DNA of 64,000 bases from Deinococcus metalli (GTDB taxonomy: Bacteria > Deinococcota > Deinococci > Deinococcales > Deinococcaceae), in assembly GCF_014201805.1 (NCBI RefSeq), contig NZ_JACHFK010000010.1, positions 1 through 64,000 on the forward strand, in the 5' to 3' direction. Positions 26,492 through 35,390 of the stretch are shown one piece after another. The position numbers were made by a program, and so were the translations under genes. Positions within the stretch are counted from its first letter, which is position 1; each line of letters begins with the position of its first letter. The notes beneath the pieces were generated by a model. It did not search any database. It was not told where the DNA came from and saw nothing but the letters and a program-made list of their open reading frames with translations.

Positions 26492-28224
26492 CGCTTCTCG
26501 AGGTCGTGCCCGGCGTATGGCGCCACACCAGCACCGCGCACACCTACGTGCTGCGGGCCGGCGGCGACGCGGCCTTGCTGGTGAACGTCGGGGACGGCTC
26601 GGTGCTGGACGAGCTGCCGCAGGTGGGCCTCCGGGCGGTCGCTGCCGTGCTCACCCACAGCCACGCGGACGTGGCGGGCGGGGCCGCCCGCGTGAGCGCG
26701 CTCGGCGTGCCGGTGTATGCCCCGGACTCCGAGCGTCCGCTGCTGGACCGCCCCCAGGACGTCCTCGCCGCGTGGGCCGGGGACAACACCTACGACGGGC
26801 GACCGCTGCACCTGGGCGTGCCGGAGGCCGTCCGGACGCTCCCCCTGCGCGACTACCGCCCGCTGACCTTCGGGGACGTGAGGCTCACGCCTCGGCCCGC
26901 GCCCGGTCCGTCGCCCGGCCACAGCACGCTGCTGTGTGACGTGGGCGGCGCCCGGATCGCCTTCACCGGAGCGCTGCTCTCGGGCGCCGGGCAGGTGCCG
27001 CGGCTGTCGGCCACCATGTGGAGCTACAACGGCGGCGAGGGCCTCGCGGGCAGCGTCCTGTCGCTGCTCGACCTGCACGCGCAGGAGCCCGACGTGCTGC
27101 TGGGCGCCTTCGGGCCGCCACTGGAGCGCGGCGCGCTGGAGACCACCGCCCAGGCCCTGCTGGACCTGATCCGGCTGCGGCGGCACAACCCCCGGTTGCT
27201 GGAGCTGCGCGCCCGGCCGTACGAGGAACTGCGGCCGTGGCTGCTGCTCAACCGGACCAGCGTGGCGCAGAGCTACGTGATTCGTTCGGCGGGCGGCCGT
27301 GCCGTGCTGATCGACTTCGGGTACGACTTCAGCTTCGGAGTGGCGCCCACCACCGGGCGCGACGCGCGGCGGCCATGGCTGTACACGCTCTCCACGCTGT
27401 TTGCGGACTCCGGCGTCCGGCAGATCGACGCGGTGATCCCCACCCACGCCCACGACGACCACGTGGCGGGCATCGGGCTGCTGCGGGACGTGCAGGGTGC
27501 GGGGCTGTGGGCGCCGGAACCGCTGGCCGACGTGCTCGCGCGGCCCACCGCGTACCGGCTGCCCTGCCGCTGGTTCGAGCCGCTGCCGCCGGACCGCGTG
27601 CTGGCCCTCGAGCAGCCGGCCTTCTGGGAGGAGTTCCGGATCACGCCCTACGCCCTGCCGGGCCACGCCCGGCACGCGGTCGCCGTGCTGGTCGAGGGCC
27701 ACGGCGAGCGCGTCCTGTTCACCGGCGACCAGTACGCCGACGCCGACGGCCTGGGGCTGAACTACACGTACCAGAACGACGTGCTGGAGGGCGACTATGT
27801 CGCGGGCGCTGCCCTGATCGCGCGCCTGCGGCCGTCGCTGCTGCTCAGCGGACACTGGCCGCCGGTGGTGCCTGACGACGCGTGGCTGGCCCAGGCCACG
27901 GAGCGGGGCGAGGCGCTGCGCCGCGCGCATGCGGATCACCAGCCCCACACGTCGCGCATTGGCCTCACCACCTGTACCGTGGGCGGCACGCTCGAAATCG
28001 CCATCGCCAATCCCGCCGCCATGGACTTCCACGGCGAGCTGGCCGTGGGCGGGCACGGCCCGCAGCCCATCACCGTCCCGGCCGGAAGCGAGGTGCGGGC
28101 CGGGTTCCCTCTCAGCGGCCTGGTTCAGACCATTCCCATCGTGCTGCGCGGCCCGCCGGGCGAGCCGCCGGTGATGACCTACGCCGTGCCGGCGCCGTCC
28201 GGTCCGTCCACTTCCGTTCCCTGA
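26488..28224 (+). CDS. Tandem metallo-beta-lactamase-fold hydrolase
   Basis: A 578-residue cytoplasmic protein made of two MBL-fold halves. The first (about residues 10-220) has THSHADVAGG, which lacks the His after the Asp of HxHxDH, then SPGHS and a distal metal strand. The second (about 250-480) has the full THAHDDHVAG, then LPGHARHAV, TGDQYAD and a final LLSGHW. So the second half probably holds the working dinuclear site. A C-terminal beta-rich tail (about 490-578) follows. The GTG start overlaps the preceding small ORF. The substrate is unknown; in this operon an ester or lactone from oxidised sugar is possible. Confidence 0.8.
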   Translation: MTLLEVVPGVWRHTSTAHTYVLRAGGDAALLVNVGDGSVLDELPQVGLRAVAAVLTHSHADVAGGAARVSALGVPVYAPDSERPLLDRPQDVLAAWAGDNTYDGRPLHLGVPEAVRTLPLRDYRPLTFGDVRLTPRPAPGPSPGHSTLLCDVGGARIAFTGALLSGAGQVPRLSATMWSYNGGEGLAGSVLSLLDLHAQEPDVLLGAFGPPLERGALETTAQALLDLIRLRRHNPRLLELRARPYEELRPWLLLNRTSVAQSYVIRSAGGRAVLIDFGYDFSFGVAPTTGRDARRPWLYTLSTLFADSGVRQIDAVIPTHAHDDHVAGIGLLRDVQGAGLWAPEPLADVLARPTAYRLPCRWFEPLPPDRVLALEQPAFWEEFRITPYALPGHARHAVAVLVEGHGERVLFTGDQYADADGLGLNYTYQNDVLEGDYVAGAALIARLRPSLLLSGHWPPVVPDDAWLAQATERGEALRRAHADHQPHTSRIGLTTCTVGGTLEIAIANPAAMDFHGELAVGGHGPQPITVPAGSEVRAGFPLSGLVQTIPIVLRGPPGEPPVMTYAVPAPSGPSTSVP

Positions 28225-28240
28225 CGATGCGAGGAGAGTC

Positions 28241-29617
28241 ATGCTGGCCAAGTGTGGTGTGATCGAAGGATTCTACGGCCCACCGTGGACGTGGGCGGAG
28301 CGGCACGACATGCTCGATTTCATGGCCGCGCAGGGGCTGGGCGCCTACCTCTACGCGCCGAAAAACGACCCCATCCACCGCAACCGCTGGCGCGAGCCGT
28401 ACACCGCCGTGGAGTGGCAGGCCTTCGGGCAGCTCGCCGCGCGGGCGCGGACGCACGGCACCGAGTTCATCTTCGGCCTGAGCGCCGTGGGCTTCGGCTA
28501 CACCCGGCCCGGCGACCTGGAGGCGCTGCGCCACAAGATGGTGGGCGCGCGGGCGCAGGGCATCGAATCGTTCGCCCTGCTGCTCGACGACCTGCCGGAC
28601 CGCTTCGACCATGGTGAGGACGCCGCCGCCTTCGGCACGCTGGACCACGCCCAGGCATGGCTTGCCAACACCCTCGCCGCCGACGCGCCGGGGAGCTTCT
28701 CTTTCGTGCCCACCGAGTACCACGGGTCCGGCGACAGCGCGTACCTGCGCGGCCTGGGGGAGCACCTCGACCCGGCCATCGGCGTGTTCTGGACGGGCCG
28801 CGACATCTGCTCGCCCACCCTGGACGCGGCCGACCTGCGGGCGGTGACGGCCGCGCTGCGCCGCGCGCCGCTGGTGTGGGACAACGTGCCGGTCAACGAC
28901 CTGGACATGCGCTTCGATCCCCACCTGGGACCGCTGACGGGCCGCGCGCCGGACCTCGCGGCGCACGCGGCCGGGTACTTCGCCAATGCCGGCGAGCGCC
29001 CCGAGATGAGCAAGCTGACCCTGCACACGGTCGCCGCCTTCCTGCGGGAGCCCAGCGCGTACGATCCTGCCCGCGCCGCCCGCGAGGCCGCGCAGGCCCT
29101 GACCGCCACGCCGGCGGAGGCCGAGGCGCTGCTGCTGCTCGCGGATCTGGCGCGGCGCAGTCCGCTGCTCCCGGGCCACGCGCTGCACCACGCGCTGTGG
29201 CCGGCGATCGACGCGTTCTGGGCCGCGCGGGGCGGCCCTCCGGCCGGAGCTGGCCCGGAGCTTGACGGCCGCCCGGCTCCCCACGCCGTTTCGCCGGACG
29301 AGGCGCCTCTGCGCCGCGCCGCCGTGACGCTGGAGCTGGCCGCCGAGACGCTGGCCCACCTGACCAACACAGCCCTGCGCCGGGAACTGGCCCCGTGGGT
29401 GCACAAGCTCGCCGGCTGGGCGCGGGTGCTGACGTACGCGCTGGGAGCGATCGACCACCCGCACGACGCGCGGGCGCGCGAGTACGTGCTCGAGGAACTG
29501 CCGCGGGTGCGCGCGAACATGCACTGGGTGGCGGGCGATACCTTCGACCACTTCGCGCGCGGCTGCGTGTGGGCCGCCGAGGCGCAGGCCACTCCACCGG
29601 CCATGGAGCGCGCGTGA
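28241..29617 (+). CDS. GH84-like beta-N-acetylglucosaminidase (O-GlcNAcase fold)
   Basis: A 458-residue protein with GVIEGFYGPPWTW at the start of the barrel, YLYAPKNDPIHRNRWREPY, and the adjacent catalytic aspartates in ALLLDDLPDRF (Asp116-Asp117) typical of substrate-assisted GH84 enzymes. Further family landmarks are FVPTEYHGSG and VWDNVPVNDLDMRF. There is no signal peptide, so it would act on imported GlcNAc-containing oligosaccharides. GAGGAG precedes the ATG. It overlaps the next gene by GTGA. Confidence 0.9.
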   Translation: MLAKCGVIEGFYGPPWTWAERHDMLDFMAAQGLGAYLYAPKNDPIHRNRWREPYTAVEWQAFGQLAARARTHGTEFIFGLSAVGFGYTRPGDLEALRHKMVGARAQGIESFALLLDDLPDRFDHGEDAAAFGTLDHAQAWLANTLAADAPGSFSFVPTEYHGSGDSAYLRGLGEHLDPAIGVFWTGRDICSPTLDAADLRAVTAALRRAPLVWDNVPVNDLDMRFDPHLGPLTGRAPDLAAHAAGYFANAGERPEMSKLTLHTVAAFLREPSAYDPARAAREAAQALTATPAEAEALLLLADLARRSPLLPGHALHHALWPAIDAFWAARGGPPAGAGPELDGRPAPHAVSPDEAPLRRAAVTLELAAETLAHLTNTALRRELAPWVHKLAGWARVLTYALGAIDHPHDARAREYVLEELPRVRANMHWVAGDTFDHFARGCVWAAEAQATPPAMERA

Positions 29618-30942
29618 CGCCTCCGCTCTCCGACCAGGCCCGCCCACGGGCGGAGGCCGTCGTGGTGGGCAACGGCAGCCCACTGGGCCTGCTCGGCTCC
29701 AGCACCGCGTACAAGCAGGTCTGGGCGCGCGACTCGATGGTGTGCACGCTGGGTCTGCTGCTGTGCGCCGACCCAATCGGCTCGCAGATCGCCCGGCAGT
29801 CGGTGCGCACGCTCGCGGCGTACCAGTCACGGCTGGGCAACATCCCGCACAACGTGGGCTTCAGCGGCGTGCCGGACCCTGCGCTGATCGCCCACGGCGG
29901 CGCGCTGCACGGCGCCGGGGCGGACGGCGAGGTGGAGGTCGTGGTCGACACGGCCCACGCCGGCTGCATCGACAACAGCCTGTGGTTCATCCTGGGCAAT
30001 TACGCCATCTGGCGCGCCGACGGCGACGTGGCGCGCCTGCGCGGCGTGTGGCCGCACGTCCTGCGCGCGTACACGTGGCTGGAATACCAGGATTCCAACG
30101 GGTGCGGCCTGCTGGAAGTCCACGAGGCGATGGACTGGGCGGACCTGTTCGCCAACCGCTACAACTCGCTGTGGCCGAACGTGCTGTGGTACGCCGTCCA
30201 CCGCGCCCTCGCGGACCTGCGCGCCGCCCTGGGCGAGGACGCCGCCCCCGACCTCGCCCGCGCCGAGGACATCCGCTTCAAGATCAACACCCTGCTGTGG
30301 GTCGGCGCAGAGGTCACGAAGGACCTGGACTGGGTGGCCGCGCACCGCAAGGAGTGGCTCTACCCCATCTCGCTGACCACCACCGTGCTGCAGGAACGGC
30401 CGTACTTCCTGCCGTACATGGCCTTTCGCGGGTATGCCGACCGCTTCGACACCTTCGGGAACCTGCTGGCGATCGTGTTCGGCGTGGCGTCGCCGGTGCA
30501 GACCGCGAAGATCCTGGACTACATCGAGTCGGCGGGCGTCAACCAGCCGTGGCCGGTGCGGGCCATCCACCCGCCGGTGCAGCCGGGCGACTCCGACTGG
30601 CGCGAGTACTACCGCCTGCGCAACCTGAACCTGCCCGACCAGTACCACAACGGCGGCGTGTGGCCGATGATCGGCGGCTTCTATGTCGCCGCCCTGGTCG
30701 CGGCCGGCCGCCACGACGAGGCGCGGCGGCAACTCGGGCGCCTGGCGGAACTCAACCACCTGTCGAGAACGCCGGGCAGGGACTGGGACTTCACCGAGTG
30801 GGCGCACGGCGTGAGCGGCCGCCCCAGCGGCTTCGCGGGCCAGAGCTGGTCGGCGGCGATGTACGTGTACGCCCACGAGGCCGTGGGCCGCGGTGATGTG
30901 CCGTTCTTCGGGGGCTGGGCGCAGGGCGGGGGGGCGACGTGA
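29614..30942 (+). CDS. Six-hairpin glycosidase-fold enzyme (GH100/GH63/debranching-like)
   Basis: A 442-residue (alpha/alpha)6-barrel protein. Landmarks are YKQVWARDSMVCTLG near residue 33, IDNSLWFILGNYAIW, MDWADLFANRYNSLWPNVLWY, and NLPDQYHNGGVWPMIGGFYVAAL, the signature shared by amylo-1,6-glucosidase and neutral invertase-like enzymes. The catalytic acid is likely the Asp of WARDS or MDWAD. There is no signal peptide. The GTG start overlaps the GH84 stop. Its substrate here is probably a glucose- or mannose-capped oligosaccharide. Confidence 0.75.
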   Translation: MTPPLSDQARPRAEAVVVGNGSPLGLLGSSTAYKQVWARDSMVCTLGLLLCADPIGSQIARQSVRTLAAYQSRLGNIPHNVGFSGVPDPALIAHGGALHGAGADGEVEVVVDTAHAGCIDNSLWFILGNYAIWRADGDVARLRGVWPHVLRAYTWLEYQDSNGCGLLEVHEAMDWADLFANRYNSLWPNVLWYAVHRALADLRAALGEDAAPDLARAEDIRFKINTLLWVGAEVTKDLDWVAAHRKEWLYPISLTTTVLQERPYFLPYMAFRGYADRFDTFGNLLAIVFGVASPVQTAKILDYIESAGVNQPWPVRAIHPPVQPGDSDWREYYRLRNLNLPDQYHNGGVWPMIGGFYVAALVAAGRHDEARRQLGRLAELNHLSRTPGRDWDFTEWAHGVSGRPSGFAGQSWSAAMYVYAHEAVGRGDVPFFGGWAQGGGAT

Positions 30943-31634
30943 GCCCGGACGACCTGCCAGCCGCGCTCGCCCGGGTCGCCCGTGACGTGTACGCCCGGCA
31001 CCTCAGCACGTCCAGCGGGGGCAACGTCAGCCACCGCCACCCGGGCGGCTTCCTGGTGAGCGGCACCGGGCGGGCGGGCGCGCGCCAGACGGCGGACGAC
31101 TTCGCGCTGTGCGGCCCGGACGGCGCGCACGTGAGCGGCCCGGCGCCCAGCAAGGAGGCGGGCTTCCACGCGGCGCTGTACCGCCAGCGCCCCGATGTCC
31201 ACGCCGCTGTGCACGTGCACGCCGACGCCTCACTGGCGCTGTCGTGTCTGGCCGAGCCGACGTCCGGCAATGTCCTGCCGATCCTCAGCTCCTACGCGGT
31301 GACCACGGTGGGGCGCGCGCCGCTGCTGCCGTACCATCCTCCCGGTTCGGCCGCACTTGCCGCGGCGGTACACGCGGCCTGCGTGGGCGCGAACGCGCTG
31401 CTGTTTCAGAACCACGGCGTGCTGGTGTACGCCGAGACCCTGGAGCAGGCGCTCGACCGCCTGGAGGAGCTGGAACAGCAGGCCCGCGTGTGGCTGCTCA
31501 CCCGCGGGCAGGCCCGGGTGCTGTCGGAGGCGGAACTGGCCGCCGCCAACCATGCCGCGGGCCACCGCTTCCACGTCCCGGCCGGGGAAGCGCGGCCTCG
31601 CCTGCGCGCCGACCTGCACGGCTGGTCACCGTGA
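30939..31634 (+). CDS. Class II aldolase/adducin-family protein (fuculose-phosphate aldolase type)
   Basis: A 231-residue zinc aldolase-fold protein. It has STSSGGNVSHR (phosphate-binding loop), PSKEAGFHAALY (catalytic Glu), AAVHVHADASLAL (zinc His pair) and LFQNHGVLVYAETL (third zinc His). Homologues (FucA, OtnC/YgbL) cleave 2-keto or keto sugar phosphates. The gene is sandwiched by GTGA overlaps between the six-hairpin glycosidase and a DUF1537 kinase. Aldolase plus DUF1537 kinase is the OtnC-OtnK arrangement used for four-carbon acid sugars. Confidence 0.87.
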   Translation: MSPDDLPAALARVARDVYARHLSTSSGGNVSHRHPGGFLVSGTGRAGARQTADDFALCGPDGAHVSGPAPSKEAGFHAALYRQRPDVHAAVHVHADASLALSCLAEPTSGNVLPILSSYAVTTVGRAPLLPYHPPGSAALAAAVHAACVGANALLFQNHGVLVYAETLEQALDRLEELEQQARVWLLTRGQARVLSEAELAAANHAAGHRFHVPAGEARPRLRADLHGWSP

Positions 31635-32962
31635 GTCCGGCCGCGGGGCCGCTGCCGCTCGGCGTCGTGGCCGACGACATCACCGGCGCGGGGGACATCG
31701 GCGGCCTGCTTGCGAAACACGGGTACGTGGTGCGGATCGTCTCGGCCGGGGCTGACTGGGAAGCGCTCTCGTCGCGCCTGCTGCGGGAGCGCACCGACGC
31801 CCTGATCATCGACACCGACTCCCGGCTGATCCCCCCGCAGGACGCTGCCGCGCGGGTGCGCCGGGCCACCCGGGCCCTGCTCGCAGCCGGCGCCCAGACG
31901 TTCTGGAAGAAGACGTGTTCGGTGTTCCGCGGCAACGTGGGCGCCGAGTTCGACGCCCTGCTGGACGAGCTCGGCGAGGAGAGCGCCGTCGCCGTGGCCG
32001 CCTTTCCCCGGAACGGCAGAACGACGGTTCACGGTAAGCACCATGTCCGCGGCGTGGCCCTGCCGCAGACCGAGTTCGCCCACGATCCTTTTCACCCGCG
32101 CACCGACGCCGATCTCGTGAGGGATCTGGGTCGCCAGACGTCACGGGGCGTGGTGGGCCTGTCTCTGGAAACGGTGCGCGCCGGGCCACACGCGCTGGCC
32201 ACCGAACTCACGCGGCTGAGGGCAAAGGGGGCCGGGTACGTCCTGTCGGACGCTGAAACGCAGGGCGATCTGCGGGCGCTGGCGGTCGCCCTGAGCGGGG
32301 CCCGGGTCTTCCTGGGCTCGAGCGCCCTGGCCGAGGAGCTGCCGCCCCTGTGGCCGCCGGTGGCACCTCCCGGGCCGCCTGAGGGGATGAGGGTCGACCA
32401 TCCTCGCCGGGTGGTGCTGGTTGCGGGCTCGGTCATGCCCCAGACACGCGCCCAGATCGCTGCCTTCCGGGCGGGCGGCGGCGCCGAATTCGTGCTTGAT
32501 CCGGAGCACGCACTGACGGCGCCAGGCACGGCGGTGACCACGCTGGCGGGGCAGGCGGGCGCCGTTCTCGCATCCGACCAGCCGGTGCTCATCCGCACGC
32601 CCCAGGAACCCGGCGACGTGGTGGCGGCCCGGGCCCGCGGCCTCGACCTGGGGCTGGAGGCCTCGGAGGTCAGCCGCCGGCTGTCTGCTGTGCTGGCAGG
32701 GGCCGCTGCCGAGGCGGCGCGGCAGGGCGGCGCGGGCCGCCTGATTGCTCTGGGCGGCGATACCAGTGCGGCGCTCACCCGCGCCCTGGGCGTCACACAC
32801 ACCCTCGTGCTCCGTGAACTCGAACCCGGCCTGCCCCTCACCTACGCTCCGGAGCAGCGGGTCCTGCTGGTACTGAAGTCCGGTTCCTTCGGCAGCCCGG
32901 ACTTCTTGGCAGTTGCCCTGGACGCGCTTGAGCAGCCGGTCACGGGGTACGCCGAGCACTGA
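31631..32962 (+). CDS. Four-carbon acid sugar kinase (OtnK/DUF1537 family)
   Basis: A 443-residue kinase with the N-terminal substrate domain starting LGVVADDITGAGDIGGLLA, the KKTCSVFRGNVGAE segment, and a C-terminal nucleotide domain with LIALGGDTSAALTRALG and LVLKSGSFGSPDFL. The family phosphorylates D-threonate, D-erythronate, 3-oxo-tetronates and related acids. The GTG start overlaps the aldolase stop (GTGA). It is the last gene of the 16-kb operon. The usual LtnD/DtnK-type dehydrogenase or PdxA2 partner is not present; the Gfo/Idh/MocA enzyme may supply the oxidation. Confidence 0.85.
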   Translation: MSPAAGPLPLGVVADDITGAGDIGGLLAKHGYVVRIVSAGADWEALSSRLLRERTDALIIDTDSRLIPPQDAAARVRRATRALLAAGAQTFWKKTCSVFRGNVGAEFDALLDELGEESAVAVAAFPRNGRTTVHGKHHVRGVALPQTEFAHDPFHPRTDADLVRDLGRQTSRGVVGLSLETVRAGPHALATELTRLRAKGAGYVLSDAETQGDLRALAVALSGARVFLGSSALAEELPPLWPPVAPPGPPEGMRVDHPRRVVLVAGSVMPQTRAQIAAFRAGGGAEFVLDPEHALTAPGTAVTTLAGQAGAVLASDQPVLIRTPQEPGDVVAARARGLDLGLEASEVSRRLSAVLAGAAAEAARQGGAGRLIALGGDTSAALTRALGVTHTLVLRELEPGLPLTYAPEQRVLLVLKSGSFGSPDFLAVALDALEQPVTGYAEH

Positions 32963-33849
32963 ACGCGCCGGCATGGTGCAGACCGGTGATGGTGGTGACA
33001 ACAAGGGGGTTGTAGGAATGCACGCGGCCCGGCATTCGCGCCGCCTGCGGTCCCTGCATTTGACTGCATGTCACACCCCGCTAGGAACGGCGCCACAGCT
33101 ACTTGGACAGCGCTGTTGAACTCAGACGCGCCGGTGGGGCTCCTCCCATTCGATCCTCGCGTCCAGTGCGTGGCTGGGCCAGTACAGATGGATGCGGTAC
33201 CTCCGCCTGGGAAACGCTGTCCTGGCACGACGCTCATCGTCGTTTCTTATTGATCATCGATGTTTGCCCCTCTGTTGAAATCAAAACAGGCAACGGTCGG
33301 CGCACGTCAGCCGCTTTGGCAGACGCTGGATCATCCCTCAGAGAACGTGCGTCGTGAATCGACCGTAAGCGTCTCCCGGGCCTCCATGACCCCCTGTGTT
33401 GGGATCGGTGCGGGGCGGCAGATTGCGCGGCACGGCACGTGGCGGACACTCCAGCGCTGCGGCCTGCCCACACGGTTCTGTTTGAACGGTCTTCTGTAGC
33501 TCAGCGTCCGCGACGTGCGCCGGCTCCCTTGTAAAGCGCCGCTGGCCGGCCGGAATGTGTGTGCCATGGCGTCAATTGATCGCCCCATCGCTGTGACCGG
33601 TGCGGGAGAGCAGGCCGCCGTCATCGCAATCGAAGCAACCCGGATGCATGAGTTGACTGACACTGCATACCGCGCTATGTTGAAGAAATCAAAGGCGGCC
33701 TCCCGGTCGCCTTTCTCTGTTGCAGGCCAGCGCGCCCGTTGCATTCGCGCTTCCACTCACCGCATAGGAGTGGGGCGGGTGTGGCACGGTATTCGCGATG
33801 GGACGATGAAGGAGCATCGGTAACGCTGATGGCCGTGAGCCACGGCCCG
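32963..33849. other. Gene-free stretch between the glycan operon and repA
   Basis: Nearly 890 bp with no frame of convincing composition on either strand. It holds a sigma70-like promoter sequence on the plus strand (TTGACT at 33653, 17-bp spacer, TATGTT at 33676) and a bidirectional hairpin at 33691-33714. The GC content falls below that of the glycan locus, which marks the boundary with the replicon backbone. Confidence 0.5.
33691..33714. terminator. Bidirectional intrinsic terminator, probably of repA
   Basis: Stem AAAGGCGGCC / GGTCGCCTTT with a 4-nt loop (one G-U pair), 136 bp beyond the repA stop. A-rich 5' and T-rich 3' ends of the stem allow function in both directions. Confidence 0.6.
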
Positions 33850-35250
33850 TCAGGCGCGGGCACGGAGCAGGGCCGCATGGATCACGGTGAGGAGATCCAC
33901 GGCGTACTGATCGAGCGTCCCGCTGATTTTCGCCGCCGCCGCCTCACGGGTCGCCGTCTTGATGTCCGGTTGTCCGGCGATCAGGCCGGCGCGCAGCAGG
34001 GCGTACTCGTTCACGCTCAAGCGCTCTCTCAGCAGGAACTGCAACGTTTTCATGGCCGCCTCGACCTGGACTTCCAGCGGACCGTCGTCGCTGGCCGCCT
34101 CGTCCAGGCTCGGCATGTACGCCGGCCCGGCGCGGCGCTCCCGCGGCGCAATGATCCCCTCCGGCTCGTCGGGGTACTTGCCTTCGGTGTCCTTGATCAC
34201 GTCGACCAGCAGTGCCGAACGGCTTCTGGCCCGGTACCCGCGCGCCATTAGCTGGTTGAACTTCGCCAGCCGCGCCTCCACGTGGGCTTCACCGTATTCG
34301 GTGATCAGTTTTCGGGCGACGGCCGCGCTGACCTGCACGGCGGTGAGCGCCGCGACCAGCGCCGAGTCGGGCAGCCGTGGCTGGCCGGCCGCAAAGGTGT
34401 ATGTGAGCAGCTGCTGGACGCCGCGGCCGGTATACACCGCGCTGCTCAGGTACTGACGATCGATCAGCTCATCGTGGGCGCTCTTGAGCTGGATCCGGAC
34501 GCGGGTCGGTTTGCGCTCCAGGATCTTGCAGGCCTCCGCCCACTCGGTGACGCTCACCGTGAACTCCATCAGGGGCTCGTCCGGGCTGAGCGGGTTGTAC
34601 CGCCGCGCGTCGATCAGGCGGTACAGCGCGCGCGTCAGGGGACGCTCCAGGCTGGTCAGGAATTCCAGGTCGAGCGGTTTGGTGTACTGCGCGCGGATGG
34701 ACGCGACGATCGGATCGGCAAGCCGGATCGTGATGGCGCTGCTGCTCGACAGCTCCGTCTGATCGCTGTCACTGGTGTACTCGAAGTCCGCCAGGTAGTT
34801 GAACGTCGCCGTCGTCCAGCGGCCGCGGCCGTGGTCACGCCACGCCTCCGAGGCCTTGTAGGTGGTGCTGCGGAGGCGCAGCAGCGTCTGGTTGAGGATC
34901 TGGTAGTAGCGGCCCGAGGTATCGAGGCCCGCCCGCGTGAGGATCTGGTAGGGCGTCGTGTGGATGCGTCCGTCGCCGAGCGCCCCGGCCTCCACGTAGA
35001 GATCCATCAGGGCCGTGGCGATGTCGCCGTCCAGACCATGCGGCACGCCGCCGACATCCGGCGAGCCGATGCAGGTCAGCTTGGCAGGCCGGCCGTCCAC
35101 CTGGAAGTTCACGGTCCAGGTCGTGAAGTCCGCCGGGATGCGCTCCTGGATACTGATCAGGCCCAGACGCGCGACATTGGCTTCCTCCATGCGGGTCAAC
35201 TGCCCCGCGGGCTTGGGAGCCTGCTTCTCCTGAGTCTTTCTCCGCGCCAC
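33850..35250 (-). CDS. repA: Plasmid replication initiator RepA
   Basis: A 466-residue initiator of the replication initiator A type found on Deinococcus plasmids. It shows two winged-helix-like regions in its first 300 residues (DIATALMDLYVEAG...YQILTRAGL and FLTSLERPLTRALYRLIDARRYN), a conserved TEWAEACKILERKPTRVRIQLKSAHDEL segment, and a variable C-terminal part. I place the start at GTG 35250, where GGAGG lies 6 nt upstream; a 39-residue upstream extension reads as non-coding. The gene runs away from the iteron array 140 bp upstream, so RepA binding there could both start replication and repress repA. Confidence 0.85.
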   Translation of the reverse strand: MARRKTQEKQAPKPAGQLTRMEEANVARLGLISIQERIPADFTTWTVNFQVDGRPAKLTCIGSPDVGGVPHGLDGDIATALMDLYVEAGALGDGRIHTTPYQILTRAGLDTSGRYYQILNQTLLRLRSTTYKASEAWRDHGRGRWTTATFNYLADFEYTSDSDQTELSSSSAITIRLADPIVASIRAQYTKPLDLEFLTSLERPLTRALYRLIDARRYNPLSPDEPLMEFTVSVTEWAEACKILERKPTRVRIQLKSAHDELIDRQYLSSAVYTGRGVQQLLTYTFAAGQPRLPDSALVAALTAVQVSAAVARKLITEYGEAHVEARLAKFNQLMARGYRARSRSALLVDVIKDTEGKYPDEPEGIIAPRERRAGPAYMPSLDEAASDDGPLEVQVEAAMKTLQFLLRERLSVNEYALLRAGLIAGQPDIKTATREAAAAKISGTLDQYAVDLLTVIHAALLRARA

Positions 35251-35390
35251 CCCGGCCTCCTGTGTCTGAGACCAGATGATAGAGCACATCCATGCTGCTT
35301 CGGCACACATGCACGGACCGACAGATCTGCCGTGCAGGCACTCGGATTCGTCCAGCACGCCAAACACTCAGTGCCCCACACCTGCAGGCA

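Noticed and set aside
33480..33560. tRNA-like segment containing GTAGCTCAG
   Set aside because: No acceptor stem, anticodon arm or T-loop sequence follows at the right distances.
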